Below are positions 45,270-54,496 of a stretch of DNA of 64,000 nt, one piece after another. The position numbers and the translations under genes are program-made. Source of the stretch: Tessaracoccus massiliensis (GTDB lineage Bacteria > Actinomycetota > Actinomycetes > Propionibacteriales > Propionibacteriaceae); contig NZ_LN623540.1 in NCBI RefSeq assembly GCF_000826065.2, positions 129,448 through 193,447 of the forward strand, written 5' to 3'. Under the pieces are notes generated by a model, which saw only the letters and a program-made list of their open reading frames with translations, ran no database searches and was not told the origin of the DNA. Position 1 is the stretch's first letter. Every line of letters starts with the position of its first letter.

Positions 45270-46427
45270 TCAGAGCTTGTTGTCGTCCTCGGCGCGGGTG
45301 CCTGTCCAGCGGTCTACCTGCGGCTCGGTGGGTTCAGCCTGCTCCGCGGGGCCACCGGCGGCTGCCAGCATGCTGGCGTGCGTCGGGGCGTCGGGGACAT
45401 GGGCGGGCTTCAGCTTGGCGAACTCCTGGCGCAGCACCGGCACCACCTCTTCGCCGAGCAGGTCGAGCTGCTCGAGCACCGTCTTCTGCGGCAGGCCGGC
45501 GTGGTCCATGAGCCACAACTGGCGCTGGTAGTCGCCGGCGTACTCGCGGAAGCTGAGGGTGCGCTCGATGATCTGCTGCGGGGAGCCGACCGTCAGCGGC
45601 GTCTCGCGCATGAAGTCCTCCAGTGACGGGCCGCCTCCGTAGACCGGGGCGTTGTCGAAGTAGGGGCGGAACTCCCGGATGGCGTCCTGTGAGTTCTCAC
45701 GCATGAACACCTGGCCGCCGAGGCCGACGATCGCCTGGTCGTACTTGCCGTGCCCGTAGTGCTCATAGCGCTTGCGGTACAGGTCAACCATGCGTCGGGT
45801 GTGGGAGGAGGGCCAGAAGATGTTGTTGTGGAAGAAGCCATCACCGTAGTAGGCGGCCTGCTCAGCGATCTCCGGCGAGCGGATGGAGCCGTGCCACACG
45901 AACGGCGGGATGCCGTCGAGCGGGCGCGGGGTGGAGGTGAAGCCGTGCAGCGGGGTGCGGTACTTGCCCTCGAAGTTGACCACCTCTTCGCGCCACAGCG
46001 CGTGCAGCAGGGAGTAGTTCTCGACGGCGAGGCTGATGCCCTCGCGGATGTCCTTGCCGAACCAGGGGTAGACCGGGCCGGTGTTGCCGCGGCCCATCAT
46101 GAGGTCCACGCGGCCGTCGGCCAGGTGCTGCGCGTAGGCATAGTCCTCGGCGAGGCGGACGGGGTCGTTCGTGGTGATCAGCGTGGTGGCCGTCGAGAGG
46201 AGGATCTTCTCGGTCTTCGCCGCCAGGTGCGCCATCAGGATGGGCGGGTTGGCCGGCGCGATGAACGGCCGGTTGTGGTGCTCACCCGTGGCGAACACAT
46301 CCAGGCCCACCTCTTCGGCCTTCATCGCCAGTTCGACGGTGGCCTTGATGCGGGCGTTCTCCGTGGGCGTCTTGCCCGTGGTGGGGTCGGTGGTGACATC
46401 ACCGATGGTGAAGATGCCGAACTGCAT
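45270..46427 (-). CDS. LLM-class flavin-dependent monooxygenase (CE1758 type)
   Basis: The 385-aa luciferase-like (beta/alpha)8 enzyme contains DVFATGEHHNRPF, LSTATTLITTNDPVRLAEDYA and GRVDLMMGRGNTGPVYPWFG, matching the CE1758-type family. It uses reduced FMN made by the neighbouring reductase. The oxidised substrate is unknown. The C-terminal 40 residues are a low-complexity tail. A TTGAA-type half-site lies in the promoter region near 46480. Confidence 0.9.
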   Translation of the reverse strand: MQFGIFTIGDVTTDPTTGKTPTENARIKATVELAMKAEEVGLDVFATGEHHNRPFIAPANPPILMAHLAAKTEKILLSTATTLITTNDPVRLAEDYAYAQHLADGRVDLMMGRGNTGPVYPWFGKDIREGISLAVENYSLLHALWREEVVNFEGKYRTPLHGFTSTPRPLDGIPPFVWHGSIRSPEIAEQAAYYGDGFFHNNIFWPSSHTRRMVDLYRKRYEHYGHGKYDQAIVGLGGQVFMRENSQDAIREFRPYFDNAPVYGGGPSLEDFMRETPLTVGSPQQIIERTLSFREYAGDYQRQLWLMDHAGLPQKTVLEQLDLLGEEVVPVLRQEFAKLKPAHVPDAPTHASMLAAAGGPAEQAEPTEPQVDRWTGTRAEDDNKL

Positions 46428-46539
46428 GTTGTGCCTTTCACGAAGTTGCGTCCACCAGTGTACAACATGATTTACATTTCAACTATTCCGATGTTGCCGC
46501 TCCCCTTCGGCTGGCGCCACCGTCAGGCCTTCGGCCGGG

Positions 46540-46585
46540 CAGGTGCACGTTGTGCAGGAACTCCGCTGCACAACGTGCACCTGCT
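46540..46585. repeat. Dispersed hairpin family C, copy 2
   Basis: Perfect 18-bp arms (GCAGGTGCACGTTGTGCA and TGCACAACGTGCACCTGC) have a 10-nt loop. Confidence 0.85.
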
Positions 46586-46633
46586 TGGGCGTGGCGCGAA
46601 GCACGACGGTGGGCTGAGCGCCGACGCATGCGA

Positions 46634-46668
46634 AAGGGCGCGGCCGTGGATCACACGGCCGCGCCCTT
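46634..46668 (-). terminator. Terminator for the minus-strand membrane protein gene
   Basis: 15-bp perfect arms (46634-46648 and 46654-46668) have a 5-nt loop, 10 bp after the stop codon. Only short T-runs follow on the minus strand. Confidence 0.65.
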
Positions 46669-46677
46669 CGTCGTGTC

Positions 46678-47386
46678 TCAGTTCTTGTTGCGTCCCACGA
46701 AGTGCATGATCAGCCCGACGATCAGCAGGATCAGGCCGATACCGCCCAGGAACGCGCCGCCGACGATGCCGAGCACGCCGCCGCCGAGGGCGCCGGCGTC
46801 CAGCGGCGGGGCGGCGATGACGTCGCTGTTGTCGCAGGTGACGCGGTACTGGCCCCAGGGGCCGTCGTCGCCGCCGAGCTGACCGAACGCCTCGTACAGC
46901 CGGCCACCGTGGGTGAACGACATCCCCCGGCCCGTGTAATTCAGGTCAGGCTCCACGCCGGCGGGGCCATTGATCCGGCAGTTCACTGCTGCGCCATCGG
47001 GCCGGTAGAGCAGCGTGTGCTCCCGGACATCAACTGTGGCTCCCGAACCGATCCGGGTGATCTCGGAGTCGTCCGGGATGCTGGAGGCGATCCCGCTGCC
47101 CAGCAGGATGGCAAGCGCGATGCCGATCACCATCATGACGCCGCCGGTGATTATCAGGATCTTCGGCGCCTTGCGGGGCTTCGCGGGCTGTGGGGGCTGG
47201 CCCCACTGCTGCTGCGGGCCGGCGCCGTACTGCGGGTACTGCGCACCGGGCTGCCCGTACTGGCCGGGCGCAATGGGCTGGCCCTGCTGCGGCGGCCCGC
47301 CATGCTGAGGGGCGCCGTGGGGGGCTGAGCCCCACTGACCGGGGTTCGGCTGGCCGGGGGTGTTGCGGGCCGGGGGGCTGGCTCAT
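46678..47386 (-). pseudogene. DUF4190-like membrane protein with apparent N-terminal frameshift
   Basis: An ATG at 47386 with GAGGAG upstream reads MSQPP and then leaves the coding frame. Another frame encodes a Pro/Gln-rich segment (GQYGQPGAQYPQYGAGPQQQ), a helix (VMMVIGIALAILLGSG), an external domain and a C-terminal helix, ending at 46678, but it has no start of its own before 47136. Removing one base from the C6 run (G6 on the plus strand, 47372-47377) joins them into a typical 235-aa actinobacterial protein. This could be a sequencing error, phase variation or a recent mutation. The 152-aa form from 47136 is the fallback. Confidence 0.65.
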
Positions 47387-47497
47387 GGGGACTCTCCTCA
47401 GGATCGGTTGCAGGCCCCACTCTGCCAGCCCACTAGGGGCAGTTGGCCAGAAACCTGGTCGGCCAACGCCGCATTGCCCCGGCGGTCAGGGCCGGAC

Positions 47498-47637
47498 TCA
47501 GCGCCAGCGCATCCTCCGCCGCGCTTCCCTCTCCCGGACGTGCTGCTCCTGGCTCACCAGGGCCGCACCGCCCACCACCAGGACGATGCCGACCAGCCAC
47601 GCGCCGTGTGCCGAGCGGTGGCGTCGCTCTCCCGCAT
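47498..47637 (-). pseudogene. Possible small membrane protein, frameshifted
   Basis: An ATG overlapping the ilvE stop (TGATG) reads MRESDATARHTA. A neighbouring frame then encodes a good helix and basic tail (AWLVGIVLVVGGAALVSQE to RRRMRWR). One shift near codon 13 would give a 47-aa single-pass protein. Weakly supported. Confidence 0.3.
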
Positions 47638-48713
47638 CAGACGACGCGCCGCATCCAGGCGTGCTTGTCCTCGGCGCGGCCGTACTGGATGTCGACGAGG
47701 TGCTGCCGGATCTCGCGGGTCTTGACGCCCGGGGTGCCGTCGCCGATCTCCTGAGGGCCGCGACCCGGCGAATTGAAGCCGGTGATGGGGGTGACCACCG
47801 CTGCGGTGCCGCAGGCGAACACCTCGGCGATCCTGCCGCTCTCCACGCCGTCGAGCACTTCGTCGATGGAGATCATGCGCTCCACCGGCTTGAGGTCGTG
47901 CTCATCGGCCAGACGCAGGATGGACTCGCGGGTGACGCCGGGGAGGATGGTGCCAAGCTCCGGGGTGAGGAGTTCACCGTCGTCGGTGACGAACATGATG
48001 TTCATCGTGCCGCACTCCTCCACCCACTTGCGCTCGGCGCCGTCGAGCCAGAGGACCTGCCCGCAGCCGTTGGCGGCGGCCTCCTCCGCGGCGATGAGGC
48101 TTGCGGCATAGTTGCCGCCGCACTTGACGCTGCCGGTGCCGCCCGGCGCGGAGCGGGCGTAGTTGGGGGTGATCCACAGCTTCACGGGCTCGGCGTAGTA
48201 GGCGCCAGCGGGCGTGGCGATCACGGCGTAGCGGTAGGTGTTGGCCTCGCGGACGCCCAGGTACGGCTCGGAGGCGATCATGAACGGGCGGATGTACAGG
48301 CTCTGCTCGTTCTCGCTGACCGGCACCCAGTCCTGCTCCATCTTGACGAGCTCCTCCACGGAGGCGAGGAACAGGTCCTCAGGGAGCACGGCCATGCCCA
48401 TCCGGCGGGCGGAGTTCACGAACCGGGCGGCGTTGCGCTCGGGCCGGAACAGCCAGATGGAGTTGTCGTCGTGGCGGTAGGCCTTCATCCCCTCGAAGAT
48501 CTCTTGGCCGTAGTGCAGCACGGCGGAGGCAGGGTGCAGCGCCCACTCGGTGGTGGGCACGATGCGGGGCTCCTGCCAGCCGTCGCCGCCGATGTAATCG
48601 ACCACAGCCATGTGGTCCACGTAGTAGCGCCCGAACCCTGGGTCAGCCAGCGCGGCCTTGCGGGCGGCGTCTGCGGTGGGGGTGGTCGTACGGTTGATCG
48701 AGAACTTGGCCAT
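47637..48713 (-). CDS. ilvE: Branched-chain amino acid aminotransferase
   Basis: The 358-aa class IV PLP enzyme catalyses the last step of Leu, Ile and Val synthesis. The PLP lysine is in SVKCGGNYAASL and the phosphate-binding region is CGTAAVVTPI. GQEIFEGMKAYR is the substrate loop. I chose ATG 48713 (MAKFSINRTTTPT) over the in-frame start at 48740. It is divergent from the BrkB-type gene. Confidence 0.94.
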   Translation of the reverse strand: MAKFSINRTTTPTADAARKAALADPGFGRYYVDHMAVVDYIGGDGWQEPRIVPTTEWALHPASAVLHYGQEIFEGMKAYRHDDNSIWLFRPERNAARFVNSARRMGMAVLPEDLFLASVEELVKMEQDWVPVSENEQSLYIRPFMIASEPYLGVREANTYRYAVIATPAGAYYAEPVKLWITPNYARSAPGGTGSVKCGGNYAASLIAAEEAAANGCGQVLWLDGAERKWVEECGTMNIMFVTDDGELLTPELGTILPGVTRESILRLADEHDLKPVERMISIDEVLDGVESGRIAEVFACGTAAVVTPITGFNSPGRGPQEIGDGTPGVKTREIRQHLVDIQYGRAEDKHAWMRRVV

Positions 48714-48931
48714 GCAGGCGATGTTATCCCCGTGCCCCATCAGCGCGGGTGTGGGTCCACGATGCCGGTTGCCCCAGATTTGCCGGGAGGAATCGACCCG
48801 ATGAGGCTATATCGGCGGCATCGTCGCGTCTTTTCCCTGCACATTTCAGCCATTGTCGCCCCTTGGGATGACCCGCACGGTCCGCCTGACCCCCTACGGT
48901 GGTGGGGACAGATCGACGAGGAGGAGTTTTG

Positions 48932-50023
48932 ATGGCCAACGAACTCGAGCAGGACAGCGGCACCAAGCAGGGCGCCCCGCACCCCGAGGACGCGCGCAAA
49001 CCCGACAACCCCACCGACATCAAGGCCCCGAGCTGGAAGTTCGTGGCGAAGAACGCGGTGCGCGAGTTCACCGACGACCAGATGTCCGACGCCGCGGCCG
49101 GCCTCACCTACTACACGGTGTTGTCGATCTTCCCCGCCGTGATCGCGCTGGTGTCGATCCTCAGCCTCCTCGGCCAGGGCGGCGACCTCATCCGCAACCT
49201 CCTGCAGGACCTGCAGGACCGCGGTGCGATCCCCGTCGACGCGTTCGAGACGATCGAACCCGTCATGGACTCGCTGCTGTCCACCCCCGCCCCGGGGATC
49301 GGCCTGATCACGGGTATCGCCGTGGCGCTGTGGACGGCCTCGAACTACGTCAAGGCGTTCGGCCGCGCGATGAACCGCATCTACGAGGTGCCCGAGGGTC
49401 GCGGCCCCATCAAGCTCAACCTCAGCCAGTACGGCCTCACCGCGCTCATCCTGGTGCTGGTGGCCGTCTCCCTGGTGCTCGTGACGGTCTCCGGTCCGGT
49501 GGCCCGCTCCGTCGGCGACCTCATCGGCCTGGGCGACACCGCCGTGACCGTCTTCGAGATCGCCAAATGGCCGCTGCTGCTCATCATCGTGATAGTGATC
49601 GTCGCGCTGCTCTACTGGGGCACCCCCAACGTGCAGCAGCCGAAGTTCCGGTGGATCAGCATCGGCGCCGTCGTCGCCATCATCGGCGCAGCCATCGCCT
49701 CGGTCGGCTTCGGCTTCTACGTGGCGAACTTCGGCAGCTACGACCAGACCTACGGCACCCTCGCCGGCGTGATCATCTTCCTGTTCTGGATCAACATCAT
49801 CAACATGGTGCTGCTGTTCGGCGCTGAGATCGACGCCGAGCTCGAGCGGGGCCGCCAGCTTCAGGGCGGCATCCGGGCGGAGGAGGAGCTCCAGCTCCCG
49901 CTGCGCGACGACAAGGCCGCCATCAAGAAGGAGGAGAAGGAGCGCAAGGCCTTCCAGGAGGCCCGCGAGTTGCGCCTGACCGGCGGCCGCTCGACGGACA
50001 AGGACAAGGACAAGAAGGACTGA
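48932..50023 (+). CDS. YihY/BrkB-family inner membrane protein
   Basis: The 363-aa protein has six hydrophobic helices. The hallmark DDQMSDAAAGLTYYTVLSIF and the later NFGSYDQTYGTLAGVIIFLFW are BrkB/YihY signatures. N- and C-termini are highly charged (Lys/Asp-rich tail). ATG 48932 has GGAGGAG upstream. Members are often annotated as ribonuclease BN, but that link is not supported; function is unknown. Confidence 0.9.
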   Translation: MANELEQDSGTKQGAPHPEDARKPDNPTDIKAPSWKFVAKNAVREFTDDQMSDAAAGLTYYTVLSIFPAVIALVSILSLLGQGGDLIRNLLQDLQDRGAIPVDAFETIEPVMDSLLSTPAPGIGLITGIAVALWTASNYVKAFGRAMNRIYEVPEGRGPIKLNLSQYGLTALILVLVAVSLVLVTVSGPVARSVGDLIGLGDTAVTVFEIAKWPLLLIIVIVIVALLYWGTPNVQQPKFRWISIGAVVAIIGAAIASVGFGFYVANFGSYDQTYGTLAGVIIFLFWINIINMVLLFGAEIDAELERGRQLQGGIRAEEELQLPLRDDKAAIKKEEKERKAFQEARELRLTGGRSTDKDKDKKD

Positions 50024-50026
50024 CGC

Positions 50027-50228
50027 TGCCGGCGCGGCCGGTCGCCCTCGAACTCAAGCCCGTCGGCTACCTCACGCTCGCCGTCGCCTGGGGCTCTGCG
50101 TCTGGCTCGACAAGGTGCTGCTGCGCGACCTCATGCTGGTGGCCGTCGGCCTGATCATCGTCTCGACGATCTCCGTACGCGCCGACGTCAGCTGGGGCGG
50201 CGCCAACCACCAACGAGTTCAACGATGA
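50027..50228 (+). pseudogene. Frameshifted remnant of a small membrane protein gene
   Basis: One frame reads LELKPVGYLTLAVAWG and the next reads LCVWLDKVLLRDLMLVAVG followed by LIIVSTISVRADVSWGG, then stop at 50226-50228. Adding one base at the G4 run (50090-50093) joins them into a two-helix protein. No ATG or GTG start is visible. It begins directly after the BrkB-type gene. Confidence 0.4.
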
Positions 50229-50230
50229 AG

Positions 50231-50343
50231 CCGAGGGCGGGAGATGAAGGACGCGAGTTTCGAGTCCACACCGGGCCCCAGCACCTCCACGTCGCACGTC
50301 CAGCGCAGGGGCAACACTCGCGTCCTTCTTCTCCCGGCCTCGG
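50231..50343. repeat. Inverted-repeat element (MITE-like)
   Basis: 28-bp imperfect arms at 50231-50258 (CCGAGGGCGGGAGATGAAGG onward) and 50316-50343 enclose 57 bp. It overlaps the end of the gene remnant above and may have helped disrupt it. The rest of the gap to 50414 holds nothing recognisable. Confidence 0.6.
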
Positions 50344-50414
50344 CGGATCCGGCGCAGAAGGTCTGGTGAAGGCACAAAGGCGACGCCCCTCGCCGCGCGG
50401 CAGGCTCGAGGGAG

Positions 50415-52208
50415 TCAGCGGTCGGCCTTGCGCTCCTCCCACGCCTTCTCCAGACGCGCGTACACCTCGTCGACCTTCTCGCGGAACCGCTTCTCCACCT
50501 CGCGGCGACGCACCTTCAACGTGGGCGTCAGCAACCCGTTGTCCATCGTGAACTCCTCGTCCAGGACGGTGGTCTCCTTCGGGCGTTCCTGCGACGGCAA
50601 CTTCGCGGTGAGTTCCTCGACGCGGCGCTTCAACTCCTGCGCCAGCTCGCTGGAGGCCATCCAGTCCTTCGCGTCGCCGCTCCAGTTGAACTTTTTCGCC
50701 AACTCCTCGACGGCGGGCAGCGACGGCTTGACCAGCAGCGTGACGAACGGGCGGTTGTCGCCCAGCAGCACGGCGTGCTCGAACAGCGGGTCCGCCAGGA
50801 TGAGGCCCTCGATGGGCTGCGGGGCGACGTTCTTGCCGCCCTGCGTCACGATGATGTCCTTGAGCCTGTCGGTGATGATGAGGAAGTCGTCGGTGTCGAC
50901 GTAGCCGACGTCGCCGGTGTGCAGCCACCCGTCCTTGATGACCTCGTCCGTGGCGGCCTGGTCGTTCCAGTAGCCCTGCATCACGTTGGGGCCCTTGTAG
51001 AGGATCTCGCCGAATTCGCCGATCTTCACCTCGGCGCCCACCAGCACCTTGCCGGCGGTGCTCTCCTTGAAGTCGTCGGGCGCGTTGAACGACACCAGCG
51101 GCGAGGCCTCCGTCAGCCCGTAGCCCACCTGCACCGGCATGCCGACAGACGCGAAGAACTCCTCGATCTCCAACCTCAGCGGCGCGCCTCCGCAGGCCAG
51201 GACGGTCTTGGGGCCGCCCATGGCGTGGCGCACGTTCTTGAGCACGAGCTTGTCGGCGATCTTCAGCTTCGCCTGCAGCGCGGGGCTTGGCGTGCGGCCG
51301 GCGCGGCGCGCGTACTGGTTGTGGCGACCGATCTTCAGCGCCCACGCGAAGATCGCGCGCTTCACCGGCGACCCCGCGGCCTTGCGGTGCGCCGTCGTGT
51401 AGACCGTCTCGAACAGCCTGGGCACCGAGACCATCATGCTGGGCTCGGCCAACACCATCTGCTCCGCGACGGTGCGCGCGTTCTCCACGTAGGTGTTCAT
51501 CGAGCCGTGCATGAGCACCACGTAGGTCCAGGCCCGCTCCAGCGCGTGGGACAGGGGGAGGAAGGACAGCGAGTCGTCCTCTTCGGAGATGTCGAAGAAC
51601 TCGTCGAGCGCGTCGGACTGCAGCACGAATGCCTTGTGCTGCAGCATGACGCCCTTGGGGTTGCCGGTGGTGCCGGAGGTGTAGATGATCGACGCCAGGT
51701 CGTCGCCGTCGGCCTCCGCGAACCGCTCTTCGACGGCGGGGGTGGGCTCGGCGAGGAAGTCGCCGTACGAGATGAGGTGCTCGGGCATCCCGTCGTAGGG
51801 CTTCAGGACGATGATGTGCTGGAGCTCCGGCAGGTGCTCGGACGCCTCGAGGACCCGCTGCGCCTCAGACTGGTTGCCGACGAACATGACCGTCAGCCCG
51901 GAGTCGCCGGCGATGTGCTGGATCTGCTCCGGCGTGGAGGTCGCGTAGAGGGGGACGGGGACGGCGCGGACGGTGCAGGCACCCAGGTCGAACTCGGACC
52001 ATTCCGGGCAGTTGCCGAGGAAGATGCCGACGCGCCCGCCCGCCTCCACGTCGAGGTTGAGCAGTCCCTGGGCCACGCGCTTGACGCGCTCACCGAACTG
52101 GGCGTAGGTCTGCGTGCGCCAGTTCTCACCGTCGCGGATGCGGGTGGCGATGCGATCACCGTGCTGGTCGATGACCTCGCGGACACGTGCGACTACGTGG
52201 TTGTTCAT
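50415..52208 (-). CDS. Long-chain fatty-acid CoA ligase (AMP-forming)
   Basis: The 597-aa ANL-superfamily enzyme contains the P-loop IIYTSGTTGNPKGVM, QVGYGLTEASP, GWLHTGDVG and the hinge DRLKDIIVTQGGKNV. It activates long-chain fatty acids to acyl-CoA. ATG 52208 has AAGGGGAG upstream. The layout matches FadD15-type actinobacterial proteins. Confidence 0.93.
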   Translation of the reverse strand: MNNHVVARVREVIDQHGDRIATRIRDGENWRTQTYAQFGERVKRVAQGLLNLDVEAGGRVGIFLGNCPEWSEFDLGACTVRAVPVPLYATSTPEQIQHIAGDSGLTVMFVGNQSEAQRVLEASEHLPELQHIIVLKPYDGMPEHLISYGDFLAEPTPAVEERFAEADGDDLASIIYTSGTTGNPKGVMLQHKAFVLQSDALDEFFDISEEDDSLSFLPLSHALERAWTYVVLMHGSMNTYVENARTVAEQMVLAEPSMMVSVPRLFETVYTTAHRKAAGSPVKRAIFAWALKIGRHNQYARRAGRTPSPALQAKLKIADKLVLKNVRHAMGGPKTVLACGGAPLRLEIEEFFASVGMPVQVGYGLTEASPLVSFNAPDDFKESTAGKVLVGAEVKIGEFGEILYKGPNVMQGYWNDQAATDEVIKDGWLHTGDVGYVDTDDFLIITDRLKDIIVTQGGKNVAPQPIEGLILADPLFEHAVLLGDNRPFVTLLVKPSLPAVEELAKKFNWSGDAKDWMASSELAQELKRRVEELTAKLPSQERPKETTVLDEEFTMDNGLLTPTLKVRRREVEKRFREKVDEVYARLEKAWEERKADR

Positions 52209-52344
52209 CTGGCTCCCCTTCGTTGCGGCTTCGCTAAGCGTAGTCGAACGGCAGTTGAGCGTGCTGCCGCTCTCCTCCAGCCACCGTCGGCGCCAACCTT
52301 CCACGGGGAGGCTGGCGCCTTCGAATGTGGTGGGCGCGGTGGGC

Positions 52345-53127
52345 TCAGCCAGCCGACGCCCGGGCCTTGTCTGCGGCGATGATGCGGCGCATGCCCTCGA
52401 TCGCCGTCGGGATCAGGTTTCCGATCTGCGAGGCGTCCTTCTCCTCCTCGGTCATGGGGGCGAAATCGTGGTGGCCCATGATCATCATCACGCCACCGGT
52501 CCGCACCCGGCGGGTGGCCCCCACCAGGAACAGCGTGGCGCACTCCATCTCGGAGACGAGGCAGCCGCCCTTCACCCAGGCGTCCCAGCGTTCCTTCAGG
52601 CGACCCGCCACCGGCATGGATTCAGGCGAGTGCTGGCCGTAGAACGAGTCCTTCGACTGGGACACGCCCACGTGGTAACGCTTCCCGTGGTCCTTCGCCG
52701 CGTCGACCAAACCGTTGATGAGGTCCTGGTGCGCGACGGCGGGGAATTCCATCGGCAGGTAGTGCAGGCCGGTGCCCTCGTCGCGGATGGCGGAGTTGAT
52801 CACGGCGATGTCGCCCGGCTGCGTCTCGGGCTGCATGGCGCCGGAGGTGCCCACCCGCATGAACGTATCGGCGCCCACGTGGATGAGTTCCTCGACGGCG
52901 ATCGCGGTGGACGGACCGCCCATGCCGGTGGACGTCACGGCGACGGGCACACCGTCGAGCTCGCCGGCCCACGTGGTGTGCTCGCGGTGCGACGCCACGA
53001 AATGGGGGTTGTCGAAGTGCTGGGCGATCGTCTCGCAGCGGCCGGGGTCTCCGGGGAGGAAGACGTAGCGGCCGATGTCGCCCTGCTTCAGGTGGATGTG
53101 GTACTCGTAACCCTCGGAATAGGCCAT
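52345..53127 (-). CDS. udp: Uridine phosphorylase
   Basis: The 260-aa NP-I family enzyme has FLPGDPGRCETIAQHFDN, the phosphate and ribose-site loop RVGTSGAMQ and SEMECATLFLVG. It cleaves uridine to uracil and ribose-1-phosphate. It stands alone. Confidence 0.92.
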   Translation of the reverse strand: MAYSEGYEYHIHLKQGDIGRYVFLPGDPGRCETIAQHFDNPHFVASHREHTTWAGELDGVPVAVTSTGMGGPSTAIAVEELIHVGADTFMRVGTSGAMQPETQPGDIAVINSAIRDEGTGLHYLPMEFPAVAHQDLINGLVDAAKDHGKRYHVGVSQSKDSFYGQHSPESMPVAGRLKERWDAWVKGGCLVSEMECATLFLVGATRRVRTGGVMMIMGHHDFAPMTEEEKDASQIGNLIPTAIEGMRRIIAADKARASAG

Positions 53128-53497
53128 GGTGCTCCTTCAATTTGCGTGCCAGCCAACGTACCCGTTCCCGGCCCGTCCGCGGGCGGGTTGAGAGTGTGGG
53201 CGCCGCCGCACGCTGACGTCGATGGCCGCCACCAGCTTCTCGTGCCGCTACCCCGACGCTGACGGTCAACGCGTGCTGTTCTCCTGACCCCGCTGCAGAG
53301 GTTTCCTGATGGTCCACTTCATCGAGGGGTTAGGCGTAGTCGTCGTGCGCCACGTCAACAGGTTGCCACGATCAAACCGTTCGAAGTCGCCTCAGCGGTC
53401 GCGCTCAAGCTCGTGCCGTTGGGGGTCTGCGCCCAGCGCCACAATAATGTGTCGCGTACCGTTTGCGGCGTCAGCGACGTAGCCTGATACTGGAGAT
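53128..53497. other. Intergenic region at the left border of the accessory island
   Basis: The 370 bp hold no ORF with coding character and no clear structure. Base composition becomes less GC-rich toward the right, consistent with the start of acquired DNA. Confidence 0.4.
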
Positions 53498-53848
53498 GTG
53501 ACATTTTGGACGTTATCGAACGACTGGTTCGATCGACACACAACCCAAGATCTCACCTATCGCGTCCGGGTGCGGGTCATGACGCCAGGTGCATTGGACG
53601 CCGCATGGGCACGAATCGTTGATGAACACGGCGCTGACGAAGCCGGTGTTGTACCGATCGGTGGCGCGGCGCTCATACGGGTAAACGACCGGGAAGCTGA
53701 AGCTATTAGCGGGGGAGAGGACGCGCTCGATTCCCTCGAATGGGCGGTTAACGAGGTTCTCGGTGAAGTTCTCGAAGGAGCTGAGGTGCTCGTCGTTGCC
53801 GAAGAGCGCGCCCTCGTGACCGATGCGGACGAGCCGGGTTTTGAATGA
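53498..53848 (+). CDS. Hypothetical protein, acidic
   Basis: The 116-aa acidic protein starts from GTG at 53498 (MTFWTLSNDWFDRHT) and has GGAG just upstream. It lacks signal and membrane segments and I do not recognise it. Codon use is less GC-biased than that of the flanking genes. It sits beside the IS element in the accessory island. Confidence 0.5.
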   Translation: MTFWTLSNDWFDRHTTQDLTYRVRVRVMTPGALDAAWARIVDEHGADEAGVVPIGGAALIRVNDREAEAISGGEDALDSLEWAVNEVLGEVLEGAEVLVVAEERALVTDADEPGFE

Positions 53849-53989
53849 CCTACAACATCCGGTTTTTTGGGGTCACACGCGCAGGTGCTATAGCGGTGGG
53901 GGGAGACCTACCTCCAGATCAATCGGGGGTCTGCTGAAGGTTCGATTGAGTCCAAGACCGCATGACTTTGGAAGGGTCGTGCTGAAAGG

Positions 53990-54496
53990 ATGGCGATCGT
54001 GTCAAGAATCTATTCGGACGAGTTCAAGCGTGACGCAGTCGCGCTGGTGAACAGCGGCTTGTCGCAGAAGCAAGTGTGTAAAGACCTTGGAGTCTCGAAG
54101 TCCGCGTTGCAGACGTGGGTCAAGGACGACCGGTTCCGGGCTCTCGGGTTCACGCCGACCAGTGACGTCGAGGAACGTCGCGAGATGACGGCCGCGATGC
54201 AGCGGATCCGCGAGTTGGAGATGGAAAACGAGGTGCTGCGTCGCGCGGCGGCGTATCTCTCGCAGCGAATCTGCGGACCCCAAAATGATGTACCCGCTCG
54301 TCCGCGAGATGGCCGCCCCGAACGCCCCGCTACGGGTGCCGGTGGCGTACCGGGTACTGGGTTTCTCCGAGCAGGGTTACTACCAGTGGCGCAAACAGCC
54401 GATTTCTGCTCGCCAGCAGGAAGAGGAACACTTTATCGAGGTGTTGCACGAACTCCACGAGGACGATCCCGAGGGCGGCTACCGTGTGCTGGCTGA
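53990..54496 (+). CDS. IS3-family transposase OrfA
   Basis: The helix-turn-helix protein begins YSDEFKRDAVALVNSGLSQK and QVCKDLGVSKSALQTWV. A leucine-zipper region ends LEMENEVLRRAAAYLSQ. Beyond about residue 96 the frame is only the shadow of orfB, which it overlaps by some 210 bp. The true end or the frameshift to orfB probably lies near 54280. It helps recognise the terminal repeats. Confidence 0.8.
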   Translation: MAIVSRIYSDEFKRDAVALVNSGLSQKQVCKDLGVSKSALQTWVKDDRFRALGFTPTSDVEERREMTAAMQRIRELEMENEVLRRAAAYLSQRICGPQNDVPARPRDGRPERPATGAGGVPGTGFLRAGLLPVAQTADFCSPAGRGTLYRGVARTPRGRSRGRLPCAG

